Assembly (NCBI RefSeq): GCF_052072235.1
Contig: NZ_CM125436.1
Span: 1,110,001 to 1,174,000 of the forward strand
DNA length: 64,000 nucleotides
Direction: 5' to 3'
DNA from: Brevibacillus_D fluminis_A
GTDB taxonomy: Bacteria > Bacillota > Bacilli > Brevibacillales > Brevibacillaceae
Shown here: positions 42,823-51,087 of the stretch, piece by piece
Layout: each line of letters starts with the position of its first letter
How positions within the stretch are numbered: position 1 is the stretch's first letter
Notes under the pieces: model-generated
What the model saw: only the letters and a program-made list of their open reading frames with translations
Told to the model about the DNA's origin: nothing
The model's database searches: none
Position numbers and translations under genes: made by a program

Positions 42823-44496
42823 ATGGGCAAAAAAATCGTCATCGTCGGTGGCGTTGCAGGCGGAGCCAGTGCTGCTGCCCGCTTGCGCCGCCTTTCTGAA
42901 CAAGACCAGATCATCATGGTGGAGCGCGGCGCGTACATTTCGTTCGCAAACTGCGGCCTGCCTTACTATATTGGCGGAACGATCGCGGACCGCAAAAAGC
43001 TGTTCGTCCAAACGGTGGACGGCATGGCCAAAAAATTCAACATGGACATCCGCAATTTGAGCGAGGTGACCGCGATCGATCGCGAAAACAAGACCGTCAC
43101 GATCCAAAGCGTGACGACTGGCGAATCGTACGTGGAATCGTATGATATTTTGCTGCTCTCGCCAGGAGCCAAGCCGATTGTGCCGCCGATCAAAGGGATC
43201 GAGACGGCAAAAGCGCTGTTCACCTTGCGCAACATCCCGGATACCGATGCGATCAAACAATATTTGGAACAAGCAAAGCCGCAGCGGGCCGTCGTGATCG
43301 GCGGTGGGTTCATCGGCGTCGAGATGGCGGAAAACCTGCGTGATCAAGGTCTGGAAGTCACTTTGGTCGAGATGTCCAACCAAGTGATGGCGCCGCTTGA
43401 TTACGAAATGGCAGCGATTGTCCACCAGCATATGCGTCAAAAAGGCGTGGAGCTGATTCTAGCAGACGGCGTCGAGTCATTTGAGGAAGAAGGAACAATA
43501 ATTACGCTGAACAGCGGCCGGCAAATCGCGGCCGACATGATCATCCTCGCCATCGGCGTACAGCCGGAGAGCAATCTGGCGCGGGAAGCCGGGCTTGAGC
43601 TGGGAGTGCGCGGCGCGATCAAGGTTTCCCCGACCTTGCAGACAAGCGATCCGTCCATTTATGCGGTCGGCGATGCGATCGAGGTCATCGACTGGATCAA
43701 CGGCCAGCCCACGGTGGTGCCGCTCGCATGGGGAGCCAATCGCCAGGGCAGGCTGGCAGCGGACCATATCAACGGGCGGGATGTTCGCTACAACGGGGCT
43801 CTTGGCACCGCAATCGCCAAGGTTTTCGATCTGACCGCTGCGGTGACGGGCAACAATGAGAAAACGTTGCAGCGATTGGGTATCCCGTATGAAGCGATCC
43901 ACGTCCATCCCGTCTCTCATGCCGGGTATTATCCGGGGGCGGCGCCGATCGCCCTGAAACTGCTGTTTGATCGTGACAGCGGCAAGATTTTGGGCGCACA
44001 GGCCATTGCAGGAGATGGCGCAGACAAGCGGATCGATGTGATCGCGACGGCGATCAAGGGCGGCCTGACCGTTTTCGATCTGCCGGATTTGGAGCTGGCG
44101 TATGCGCCGCCCTATTCCTCGGCAAAAGATCCGGTCAACCTGGCAGGGTATGTCGCGTCCAATGTCGCCGACGGCTTGGTCGACATCGTCCAGTGGCACG
44201 AAATCGATGCGATCATCGGGGCCGGCGGTCTGGTGATCGATGTGCGCGAGCCGCATGAGCGCGAGGCCGGATTCATCCCGGGCACGGTCAATATTCCGCT
44301 GGGCGAGATTCGCGAACGTTTGCGCGATCTGCCCAAAGACCAAACCGTCCATGTCTCCTGCCAGGTAGGGCTGCGCGGATACCAGGCCGCGCGAATTTTG
44401 GCTGAGAACGGCTTTGCTGTCAAAAATGTCGATGGCGGTTACAAGACATATGCTGCCGCTGCACGGGAGAAGGCGCTCTTGGCCAAAGTTGACTAG
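42823..44496 (+). CDS. cdr: CoA-disulfide reductase / NADH-dependent persulfide reductase with C-terminal rhodanese
   Basis: 557 residues. FAD-binding GGVAGGASAAARLRR, redox Cys44 in SFANCGLPYYIGG, second dinucleotide site VVIGGGFIGVEMAENL, and a C-terminal rhodanese domain with Cys513 in VSCQVGLRGYQAAR. This domain set is known from CoADR-RHD proteins, which reduce CoA disulfide, CoA persulfide or polysulfide with NAD(P)H. Together with the downstream CsoR/CstR-type regulator and the matching operator it forms a sulfane-sulfur response unit. Confidence 0.93.
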   Translation: MGKKIVIVGGVAGGASAAARLRRLSEQDQIIMVERGAYISFANCGLPYYIGGTIADRKKLFVQTVDGMAKKFNMDIRNLSEVTAIDRENKTVTIQSVTTGESYVESYDILLLSPGAKPIVPPIKGIETAKALFTLRNIPDTDAIKQYLEQAKPQRAVVIGGGFIGVEMAENLRDQGLEVTLVEMSNQVMAPLDYEMAAIVHQHMRQKGVELILADGVESFEEEGTIITLNSGRQIAADMIILAIGVQPESNLAREAGLELGVRGAIKVSPTLQTSDPSIYAVGDAIEVIDWINGQPTVVPLAWGANRQGRLAADHINGRDVRYNGALGTAIAKVFDLTAAVTGNNEKTLQRLGIPYEAIHVHPVSHAGYYPGAAPIALKLLFDRDSGKILGAQAIAGDGADKRIDVIATAIKGGLTVFDLPDLELAYAPPYSSAKDPVNLAGYVASNVADGLVDIVQWHEIDAIIGAGGLVIDVREPHEREAGFIPGTVNIPLGEIRERLRDLPKDQTVHVSCQVGLRGYQAARILAENGFAVKNVDGGYKTYAAAAREKALLAKVD

Positions 44497-44552
44497 ACAG
44501 CTAGGCAGAAGAGGAGTAGAGCGTAAAGTCTGTAAAAAAGGTGGGGCTGCTG

Positions 44553-44816
44553 ATGATTGAATATGGTACGGATGTAAAAAATCGATTGCGTCGCGCAGAA
44601 GGACAAGTACGCGGTGTCCTGAAAATGATGGAGGAAGGCAAAGAATGCCGGGAGGTCGTCGCACAACTGTCCGCAATCCGCACCGCGATCGACCGGTCCA
44701 TCGGGCTTGTGATCGCCAACCATCTGCAAGCGTGCATTCGCGAAGAACTGGAAAAGGGCAATGATCCTGACCAGGTGATCAAGGAAGCCGTCGAGCTGCT
44801 GGTAAAGAGCAGATAG
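44553..44816 (+). CDS. CsoR/CstR/RcnR family metal- or sulfur-sensing repressor
   Basis: 87 residues from ATG 44553 (GGTGGGG upstream); GTG 44541 is an alternative. All-helical DUF156 fold: VKNRLRRAEGQVRGVLKMME. Cys32 and Cys61 are the pair expected for both copper CsoR and persulfide CstR proteins. His57 precedes Cys61 by four, as in copper-binding CsoR, whereas CstR usually lacks it, so sequence alone is ambiguous. Linkage to a rhodanese-fused persulfide reductase argues for sulfur sensing. Confidence 0.85.
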   Translation: MIEYGTDVKNRLRRAEGQVRGVLKMMEEGKECREVVAQLSAIRTAIDRSIGLVIANHLQACIREELEKGNDPDQVIKEAVELLVKSR

Positions 44817-44991
44817 TCGTTTGGTGGGAGTGGTTTGGTGCCGGAAATCAGGCGCAAAACTGCCGGATATTCAGCGGTGACCCATGGCATGACCGCGCTG
44901 TGATGCATGAATCTCGGGAATTACTCGTTTGGCATGTTCCTTGCTACTTCTTCTGGCAATGCGCGTGAGCAAACAGGGAGGTTATCATACG

Positions 44992-45255
44992 ATGGAATGC
45001 CAATGGTGTAATGAACCGCATACAACTGAATCGACGCAAGATTGCTACTGGACGATGCCAGATGGCAAACGTACGCTCCGTATCCTGCAAATCCCTGCGG
45101 TAGACTGTCCGAAGTGCGGCGTCTATATATCGGAACCGATGAATCAGAAGGTCGAAGAAAACCTGATCATGGCGGACTTGACCGGATACCCGGACACTTT
45201 GACATACGACCAGATTTTGCACGCACCCAAGATCCGGCTGTTCGATTTGAAATAA
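44992..45255 (+). CDS. YokU-like zinc-ribbon protein
   Basis: 87 residues from ATG 44992 (GGGAGGTTATC upstream); earlier starts lack a signal. Two CxxC pairs (MECQWCNEP and VDCPKCGVYI) frame a beta-rich segment YWTMPDGKRTLRILQIPAV, matching YokU/YgiT-type zinc fingers that are annotated as putative antitoxins. No toxin is adjacent, so its function is open. Confidence 0.75.
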   Translation: MECQWCNEPHTTESTQDCYWTMPDGKRTLRILQIPAVDCPKCGVYISEPMNQKVEENLIMADLTGYPDTLTYDQILHAPKIRLFDLK

Positions 45256-45273
45256 GCAACTGCATATGCTGAC

Positions 45274-45312
45274 ATGCCCCGATGCTCCTTATTGGAAAAT
45301 CGGGGCATTTTC
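45274..45312 (+). terminator. Rho-independent terminator
   Basis: ATGCCCCGAT pairs with ATCGGGGCAT, then TTTT. Confidence 0.8.
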
Positions 45313-45390
45313 ATGCCTTAAGAAAAACGTCTTTCAGAAGTTCTTTCGAGAAGCAGGTCCTTCGATCTATGGAAGTTTTCTTCCGTTCCA

Positions 45391-45418
45391 GACTTTATAA
45401 GCGGGCACTTATAAAGTC
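45391..45418. repeat. Perfect 11-bp inverted repeat
   Basis: GACTTTATAAG, spacer CGGGCA, CTTATAAAGTC. No T-run follows. It could be an operator or a recombination-type site. The rest of 45313-45560 shows no gene. Confidence 0.6.
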
Positions 45419-45560
45419 TTATACGATGAAAAAGCCAATTGCCAAAAGCGGGTGTCCCCATCATAATGTAGAAGGTGGATTGAGCTTTTCCATATTTCTG
45501 CTTCAATTCAATTGTAAAATGTAAAAACCAATGTGGAAATAAAAGAGATGGAGGCGTAGC

Positions 45561-46355
45561 ATGCATTACTGGGTAGCCATTATCCTGGGGATGGTCGAAG
45601 GACTCACCGAATTTTTACCGGTATCGTCTACCGGCCACATGATTTTGACGGCTGATCTGTTGAATTTCACCGACGAAAAAGCCAAAACATTCGAGATCGT
45701 TGTTCAGCTTGGATCGATTCTGGCTGTCGTCGTCTTGTATTGGCGCCGATTCCTGAGCGTGCTGGGCTGGGAGCGCCAGCGGGTCAAGCGGCCGCGGTTG
45801 AACCTGCTCCACATCATTTTGGCGATGGTTCCGGCAGGCGTGCTGGGCGTCGCGCTTCACGGCGTCATCAAGCAATATTTATTCGGTGCACAAACAGTGC
45901 TCATCGGTTTGATTGCAGGCGGGATTCTCATGATTGTCGCAGAAAAGCTTCCCCGCCGGACAACAGCGCAATCGCTCGATGAGATCAGCTATAAACAAGC
46001 TTTTGGGATTGGTCTGTTTCAATGTCTCGCACTGTGGCCAGGCTTCTCGCGGTCTGGCGCGACGATCGCCGGCGGGCTTTTGCTCGGGACCACGCACAAG
46101 GCGGCTGCCGAATTCACGTTCCTCGTCGCCGTTCCGGTGATGGTCGGGGCGAGCGGTCTCGATTTGCTGAAAAGCTACCAAAACCTGTCGATGGATGATT
46201 TGGGCTTTTTCATTGCAGGCTTCATCACGGCTTTCGTTGTCGCCATGCTCGCGATCGTCAGCTTCCTGAAGCTGCTGCAGCGTTTCAAGCTGACGCCATT
46301 TGCGTATTATCGGTTTGTGATTGCGGTGTTGTTTTATTTCTTTATTCTTCGTTAA
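45561..46355 (+). CDS. uppP: Undecaprenyl-diphosphate phosphatase
   Basis: 264 residues, multi-pass membrane protein with both BacA/UppP motifs: EGLTEFLPVSSTGHM and PGFSRSGATIAGG. It recycles the peptidoglycan lipid carrier by removing one phosphate from undecaprenyl diphosphate and can give bacitracin resistance. GGAGGCG precedes the ATG. It is followed by a terminator and is monocistronic. Confidence 0.95.
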   Translation: MHYWVAIILGMVEGLTEFLPVSSTGHMILTADLLNFTDEKAKTFEIVVQLGSILAVVVLYWRRFLSVLGWERQRVKRPRLNLLHIILAMVPAGVLGVALHGVIKQYLFGAQTVLIGLIAGGILMIVAEKLPRRTTAQSLDEISYKQAFGIGLFQCLALWPGFSRSGATIAGGLLLGTTHKAAAEFTFLVAVPVMVGASGLDLLKSYQNLSMDDLGFFIAGFITAFVVAMLAIVSFLKLLQRFKLTPFAYYRFVIAVLFYFFILR

Positions 46356-46367
46356 GTACATGGATAG

Positions 46368-46401
46368 ACGGTATGATTCCTGGGAATCATGCCGTTTTTT
46401 T
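46368..46401 (+). terminator. Terminator of uppP
   Basis: ACGGTATGATTCC pairs with GGAATCATGCCGT (one G:U), then T-run. Confidence 0.85.
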
Positions 46402-46559
46402 GTGCAACACGAAAGGCTGCTCGCTGTGAAAACTAGACGAACGAAGCGTACTTTGGTTTATTTTTGGAATTTGATAAACCGAAGCTGTAACATTGCAATG
46501 ACCCAAACGTCTACTATGCGAAAACCAGAATGATCGTATATTGATGGAGGAAGATCAGG

Positions 46560-48308
46560 ATGAAGAAAAGCGCTGTAATTCCAATTGTTTCGATTCTTGC
46601 CGTGACAGCGGCTTTTGGGACCGCGAGTTTTGCGGAAGCGGCTGTCGCGAGCAAAGTGACTGTGCCGGCGGCGAGCGCGGCTCCGGCGAAACCAACGCCG
46701 AGTGCAGCGCCCGTGAAACCGGCAGCACCCGCGGCCTCCGTGAAACCAGCACCGAGCGCGGCTCCGGCGAAACCAACGCCGAGCGCAGCGTCCGCGAAAT
46801 CGGCAGCACCTGCGGCCTCCGTGAAACCAACGGCCAGCGCGGCTCCGGCGAAACCAACAGCAAGCGCAGCCCCCGCGAAACCAGCGCCGAGCGCGGCCCC
46901 GGCGAAACCAACGCCGAGCGCAGCCCCCGCAAAACCGGCAGCACCTGCGGCCTCCGTGAAACCAGCACCGAGCGCGGCTCCGGCAAAACCTGCCGCTAGC
47001 CCAACAGCCCCCACCCCAGCCACCAAACCGATCGCATCGACACAACAAACATCACCGCAGCGCGTGGCGGCAGAATCCCTCCCCGCCCGCATCGCCTTCA
47101 CCAACCAAAATCACCTGTGGGTAATGGACGCGAAAGCAAAGGGAGCCGCGCCCAAGCAGGTGACAACGCAAGGAGCTGTGGAGATTGTCGGATGGTCGTA
47201 CAACGGGGAGTGGCTGATGTACAAGCAATACAAAACCGAGGATCGGTACAGCGCGGACCCGGTTCTGTGGGTAGTCAGAGCGGATGGCACGGGGGCCTTT
47301 CCGATCGAGGCGATGCCGGTGTACCAAACGGCAAAATGGTCGCCGACCTCGCTGCAGCTGGCCTATGCGACAAATAATCCGAAGGGGCACAATCAGACAC
47401 AGCTTACCATCGCAACCATCGGTGCAGGCAAAGTGACGGCAAAGAGCCGGATCGATCAGGTGAATGCAGGCGATTTCACCTGGATGCCGGACGGCAAGGC
47501 GCTGCTGGTGGCGACGCCCGCGAGCGTTGGGGTGCCGCCGCGCCTTGTCAAAATGGACCTGGCTGGCAATATCGCGAAAAGCTTCGGCATTGGCGAGAAG
47601 CCGACGGCACATGACGGGATCTACATGAGACAGGCGGCGGGCATGGCGGTTTCGCCTGACGGGCGCTATGTCGCTTACTACATGCTGCCCAATTCCGCAT
47701 CGCTTGCGGCAGACGGTGTCTCGCTCATGCTCCTCGATCTGCAGCAGCCGGCGAAGCGGATCGAGCTGGGCGGATCACTCGCGTACAACCAGTGGTTGGC
47801 ATGGTCGGCCGATAGCAGCCGACTCGCATTCGTGGAAGGAGGCGGGCGCGAGGCGACGACCGGCAAGCACTTGATGATCGCCGAGCGCCGCACCGGTTTC
47901 CGCCCGATACAAGCGGGGGAAGAGAAGCTTCTCTCCTTGCAGCCGGAATGGGGCGATGCGGCAGGCAGCACGCTGTATTTTGAGCAAGGGAAAGAGAATC
48001 TGTCATGGATGGGCAACTACGATCCGAAGCGCGTGCTGGTGCCGGGGCAGAGGATTTGGCAGCGGACAGCGGATGGAAAAGCGCATGCCGTAACGACAGG
48101 TCCGGCGAATACGGCGGATTACGCGCCGATCGTTTCACCGGATGGCAAGACGATGCTCTTTGTGCGGCTTGACGGCGCCGAGCACGGCTCGCTGTATAGG
48201 AAGAGCGGGACTTCCCGGGAGATGGAACTGCTGCGCAACGTGACCGGAGAAAACGGCTATTACGGCAACTATTTGCCGGGATGGGTTGCCGTGTATTGGA
48301 CAAAATGA
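46560..48308 (+). CDS. Secreted TolB-like beta-propeller protein with Ala/Pro/Lys-rich repeat linker
   Basis: 582 residues with signal peptide (AVIPIVSILAVTAAFGTASF, cleavage after AEA). Residues about 37-155 are a low-complexity linker of SAAPAKPTP-type units, then about 425 residues of WD40/TolB-like propeller blades (RIAFTNQNHLWVMDA, FTWMPDGKALLVAT, MAVSPDGRYVAYYM, YAPIVSPDGKTMLFVR). The linker probably crosses the cell wall, and the propeller should bind a ligand or protein outside. No catalytic motif is visible. A terminator follows. Confidence 0.8.
   Translation: MKKSAVIPIVSILAVTAAFGTASFAEAAVASKVTVPAASAAPAKPTPSAAPVKPAAPAASVKPAPSAAPAKPTPSAASAKSAAPAASVKPTASAAPAKPTASAAPAKPAPSAAPAKPTPSAAPAKPAAPAASVKPAPSAAPAKPAASPTAPTPATKPIASTQQTSPQRVAAESLPARIAFTNQNHLWVMDAKAKGAAPKQVTTQGAVEIVGWSYNGEWLMYKQYKTEDRYSADPVLWVVRADGTGAFPIEAMPVYQTAKWSPTSLQLAYATNNPKGHNQTQLTIATIGAGKVTAKSRIDQVNAGDFTWMPDGKALLVATPASVGVPPRLVKMDLAGNIAKSFGIGEKPTAHDGIYMRQAAGMAVSPDGRYVAYYMLPNSASLAADGVSLMLLDLQQPAKRIELGGSLAYNQWLAWSADSSRLAFVEGGGREATTGKHLMIAERRTGFRPIQAGEEKLLSLQPEWGDAAGSTLYFEQGKENLSWMGNYDPKRVLVPGQRIWQRTADGKAHAVTTGPANTADYAPIVSPDGKTMLFVRLDGAEHGSLYRKSGTSREMELLRNVTGENGYYGNYLPGWVAVYWTK
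46650..47010. repeat. Tandem repeat array coding for Ala-Pro-Lys linker
   Basis: Units of 27 codons (81 bp), for example SAAPAKPTPSAAPVKPAAPA plus ASVKPAP, occur about three times, with extra 9-codon sub-units SAAPAKPTA. High identity at DNA level makes the copy number likely to vary between strains. Confidence 0.8.
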
Positions 48309-48326
48309 GCGCCATGGGGCGAAAGC

Positions 48327-48365
48327 AAAAAACAGCGTGATTCTCAGGAATCGCGCTGTTTTTTT
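48327..48365. terminator. Bidirectional terminator shared by convergent genes
   Basis: AAAACAGCGTGATTC pairs with GAATCGCGCTGTTTT. The stop codon of the minus-strand gene lies in the loop. Confidence 0.85.
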
Positions 48366-49582
48366 GCAATGTATCCTTCTACAAACAAGCGTTCATCTCC
48401 GATGTGATGCTCGATGTAGATGCCCGGCTGGCTGGTATCTCCGATGGGGACCGTTTCAACCAGGTCAAACTGGCAAGGTTTGATATGAGTTTCGATAAAC
48501 GCCTTTTCCGAGTTCAACGGATAGGCATCGGGGTAGAGTTCGCGCATTTTTTGCAGCGATTTTGCGCCACTCTTGTAATACGTATAAATCCCGATGATCG
48601 TCGTATCCTCCTTGCAATGCCGATTCAGCTTGGCAAGCGGGAATATCGGATTGAACAGGGAGTAATCGTTGAAGGAGAGACTGTCGATGATGTAGTCGAC
48701 GGATTGGTTGGCGATCGGCAAATGCAGCGACGTGTTGACGATGTAGAGCACCTTCAGCTTGGGATTGATGAACGTCAGCTTCCCTTTCAGCTTCTCCACC
48801 ATTTCCCGTTTGCTGCCGCAAAAAATGTACATGGCGTCGTCCTGGAGCAAATGCAAGAATTTGGGCAGCAGGACGAACGTATCGATGCTGGGCTCCAGAA
48901 TCACCTTGTTTGCCAGCGGATAGCTTTTCAACCGTTGATAAATAAACAGCCCGCTCTTGGTCATCAGCTCAATCAGCTCGGTGCTTACTTCACCCAATGT
49001 TTTGGGTTCGTAGAAGTAGGCTCTGTTTTGAATCGAATTGTCCAGATTGGGAGCATACAAAATCCCGCCTGCAATTTCGGCCTGAAAGCCGCATGAACAG
49101 GTCACGTCCGCATCCATGATCGACTCTCCGTGAATGCGAGCGTTTTTCAATTGAAGTGAACCTGAACAGACGGGACAGCGAAGCAGCGGGAGGAACGAAA
49201 TGGAGATGCCGGTTTCGGTTTCTTCTCCCTTTTTTTGATGGACCGTATCGATGATCGCGTCGATGTTTGCGATGGCTTCGTAGCGATTGGCAATTTCCCG
49301 GCGCAGCTCTTCCTTTTTGGTATCGAGCAGCTGCACGAAATTTTCCAGATCCTCCATGTCACTTAGCAAAGTCACGCGTTTGATTTTCAGGATGCCGCCG
49401 ATTTCGTTTAGCGTAAAGTGAAGAGATTTCAATTGGGTAATAAACGTCATATCGTCTTCACACGTTTGGTCATAGTCGTAGTACGCATCTTTTTTCACTG
49501 GAATTAAAAATCCAAGGTTCGTATAATAGCGGATCGTGTCGATGGAAACATTGAATTTTTTGGCAAACAATCCGATTTTCAT
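48344..49582 (-). CDS. MerR-family regulator fused to zinc-ribbon and methyltransferase-like domains
   Basis: 412 residues. The N-terminus is a MerR winged helix (KIGLFAKKFNVSIDTIRYYT, NLGFLIPVKKD) with its long coiled coil (DMEDLENFVQLLDTKKEELR). Around residue 135-165 lies a four-cysteine ribbon (LRCPVCSGSL, VTCSCGFQAEI), as in RlmA-type methyltransferases. The rest looks like a class I methyltransferase fold (SVDYIIDSLSFNDY, EDTTIIGIYTYYKSG) but has no clear glycine-rich SAM loop, so it is probably a sensor, not an enzyme. It diverges from the permease at 49725. The fusion is unusual. Confidence 0.8.
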   Translation of the reverse strand: MKIGLFAKKFNVSIDTIRYYTNLGFLIPVKKDAYYDYDQTCEDDMTFITQLKSLHFTLNEIGGILKIKRVTLLSDMEDLENFVQLLDTKKEELRREIANRYEAIANIDAIIDTVHQKKGEETETGISISFLPLLRCPVCSGSLQLKNARIHGESIMDADVTCSCGFQAEIAGGILYAPNLDNSIQNRAYFYEPKTLGEVSTELIELMTKSGLFIYQRLKSYPLANKVILEPSIDTFVLLPKFLHLLQDDAMYIFCGSKREMVEKLKGKLTFINPKLKVLYIVNTSLHLPIANQSVDYIIDSLSFNDYSLFNPIFPLAKLNRHCKEDTTIIGIYTYYKSGAKSLQKMRELYPDAYPLNSEKAFIETHIKPCQFDLVETVPIGDTSQPGIYIEHHIGDERLFVEGYIAKKQRDS

Positions 49583-49599
49583 TGTGTCCTCCCCTCCAT

Positions 49600-49611
49600 G
49601 GAGTATACTCC
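49600..49611. promoter_or_regulatory. MerR-type operator candidate
   Basis: The palindrome GGAGTATACTCC lies 18 bp upstream of the MerR-like gene start and faces the divergent permease gene; ACTCC/GGAGT half-sites are common in MerR-family operators. Confidence 0.55.
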
Positions 49612-49724
49612 GTGCTTTTATTGAAAAACGTCCAAAATCGGCGATTGCCCTATAGATAAGTCTTCACTCTACTATGGAGTCAGGAAATGCGAAACCGTTT
49701 ACATTCTTAGAGGAGGAATACGTA

Positions 49725-51062
49725 TTGGAAAACACTCGCTTGGAACGTTCGCTGACGCTTGCACCGCTCGTCCTTTTCGGCATTTCGTTCATGGCGCTGG
49801 GCACCGTGTTCAGCACGTATGGCATTGCTGCCCAGCTGACGCAAGGGATGGTTCCTGTCGCTTACATTCTAGCATTAGTTGCGATGCTTTTTACAGCGCT
49901 TAGCTATGGAAAGATGGCGGGAGCTTTCCCGATTGCAGGCTCGGCCTACACGTACGCCCAAAAAGCGATCTCCCCATCGGTCGGCTTCTTGGTGGGCTGG
50001 AGCATTTTGGTTGACTATTTGTTTATTCCGATGGTCAATTACCTGATTTTTGCCAGCTTTTTGCACGCGGCTTTGCCCTCGGTGCCTGAATATGTCTGGA
50101 TTTTGCTGATGATCGTGCTCGTTACTTTCATCAATATCAGAGGAATCAAGCTGGCGGCGAATGTCAATACGCTGATCAATGCTTGTGCGCTTCTGTTTAT
50201 CGTGACATTTTGTGTTTTGTCGATCCGGCACATCGTGACAAATCAGAGCATCTTCCATCTGTTCTCGCTTACGCCGTTCTTCCAGCAAGGAACAACAGGC
50301 TTTACCGCAATCATGGCAGGCGCTTCTCTGCTTTGCTTTTCCTTTTTGGGCTTCGATTCCGTTACGACGTTTGCGGAAGAAGTGAAAAATCCGGAGAAGC
50401 TGCTCCCGCGCGCCGTGATGATCGTGACGCTGGTCGGCGGCCTCGTCTTCATCGTCGTTTCGTATCTGGCCCAACTCGTCTATCCCGATTACGCGTCATT
50501 TTCCGATCCCGATTCTGCTGCGTTCGTCATCATTCAATATGTCGGCGGTGACCTTTTGGCATCCTTTTTCATCGTGATGATCGCATCGGGCACGTTTGGC
50601 TCTGCGATGGTTTCCCATGCCAGCGTCGGACGTCTGCTTTATTCGATGGGGCGCGATGGCGTGCTGCCAAAGAAGCTGTTCGCCTACCTTCATCCAAACT
50701 GGAAAACACCGCTTTTCAATCTTTTGCTCGTGAGCGCGATCTGCTTGTCAGCGCTGTTTATGACGCTGGGAACGGCGGCATCGCTCATCAATTTCGGCGC
50801 TTTTCTCGCTTTTAGTTGCGTGAATATTTCTGTGATTCTTCATTTTTTCGTCCGCAAAAAAGAACGTACAGGTTGGGCGCTGTTCCGCAACCTGCTTTTT
50901 CCGGTCATCGGGACGATGATGGACCTGTATTTGCTCGTTAATCTGGATTCCGATTCTCTGATTCTGGGGATCATCTGGTTTTGCATCGGTTTTGTTTATC
51001 TGCTTGTCCTGACGAAAGGGTTTAAGAGAAAGCCTCCGCAAATGGAAATCGATGCAGCCTAG
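49725..51062 (+). CDS. APC family amino acid permease
   Basis: 445 residues from TTG 49725, because AGGAGG lies 8 nt upstream; ATG 49674 has no ribosome binding site. Twelve membrane helices; APC landmarks FPIAGSAYTYAQKAISPSVG, NYLIFASFLHA, GASLLCFSFLGFDSVTTFAE and MGRDGVLPKKLFAYLHP. It is the closest visible relative of the broken permease at 8193. It likely imports an amino acid or amide that the amidohydrolase downstream acts on, under control of the divergent MerR-like regulator. Confidence 0.92.
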   Translation: MENTRLERSLTLAPLVLFGISFMALGTVFSTYGIAAQLTQGMVPVAYILALVAMLFTALSYGKMAGAFPIAGSAYTYAQKAISPSVGFLVGWSILVDYLFIPMVNYLIFASFLHAALPSVPEYVWILLMIVLVTFINIRGIKLAANVNTLINACALLFIVTFCVLSIRHIVTNQSIFHLFSLTPFFQQGTTGFTAIMAGASLLCFSFLGFDSVTTFAEEVKNPEKLLPRAVMIVTLVGGLVFIVVSYLAQLVYPDYASFSDPDSAAFVIIQYVGGDLLASFFIVMIASGTFGSAMVSHASVGRLLYSMGRDGVLPKKLFAYLHPNWKTPLFNLLLVSAICLSALFMTLGTAASLINFGAFLAFSCVNISVILHFFVRKKERTGWALFRNLLFPVIGTMMDLYLLVNLDSDSLILGIIWFCIGFVYLLVLTKGFKRKPPQMEIDAA

Positions 51063-51087
51063 TTCATACATGGAAGGAAGGATTCAC

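Noticed and set aside
46650..47010. Repeat array considered as a CRISPR
   Set aside because: Units are direct tandem copies without unique spacers and are in frame with a protein.
46458..47104. Long frames on several strands and frames over the repeat linker, including Gly/Ala-rich or Arg-rich products
   Set aside because: They arise from the low-complexity repeat array; only the frame with signal peptide and propeller is real.
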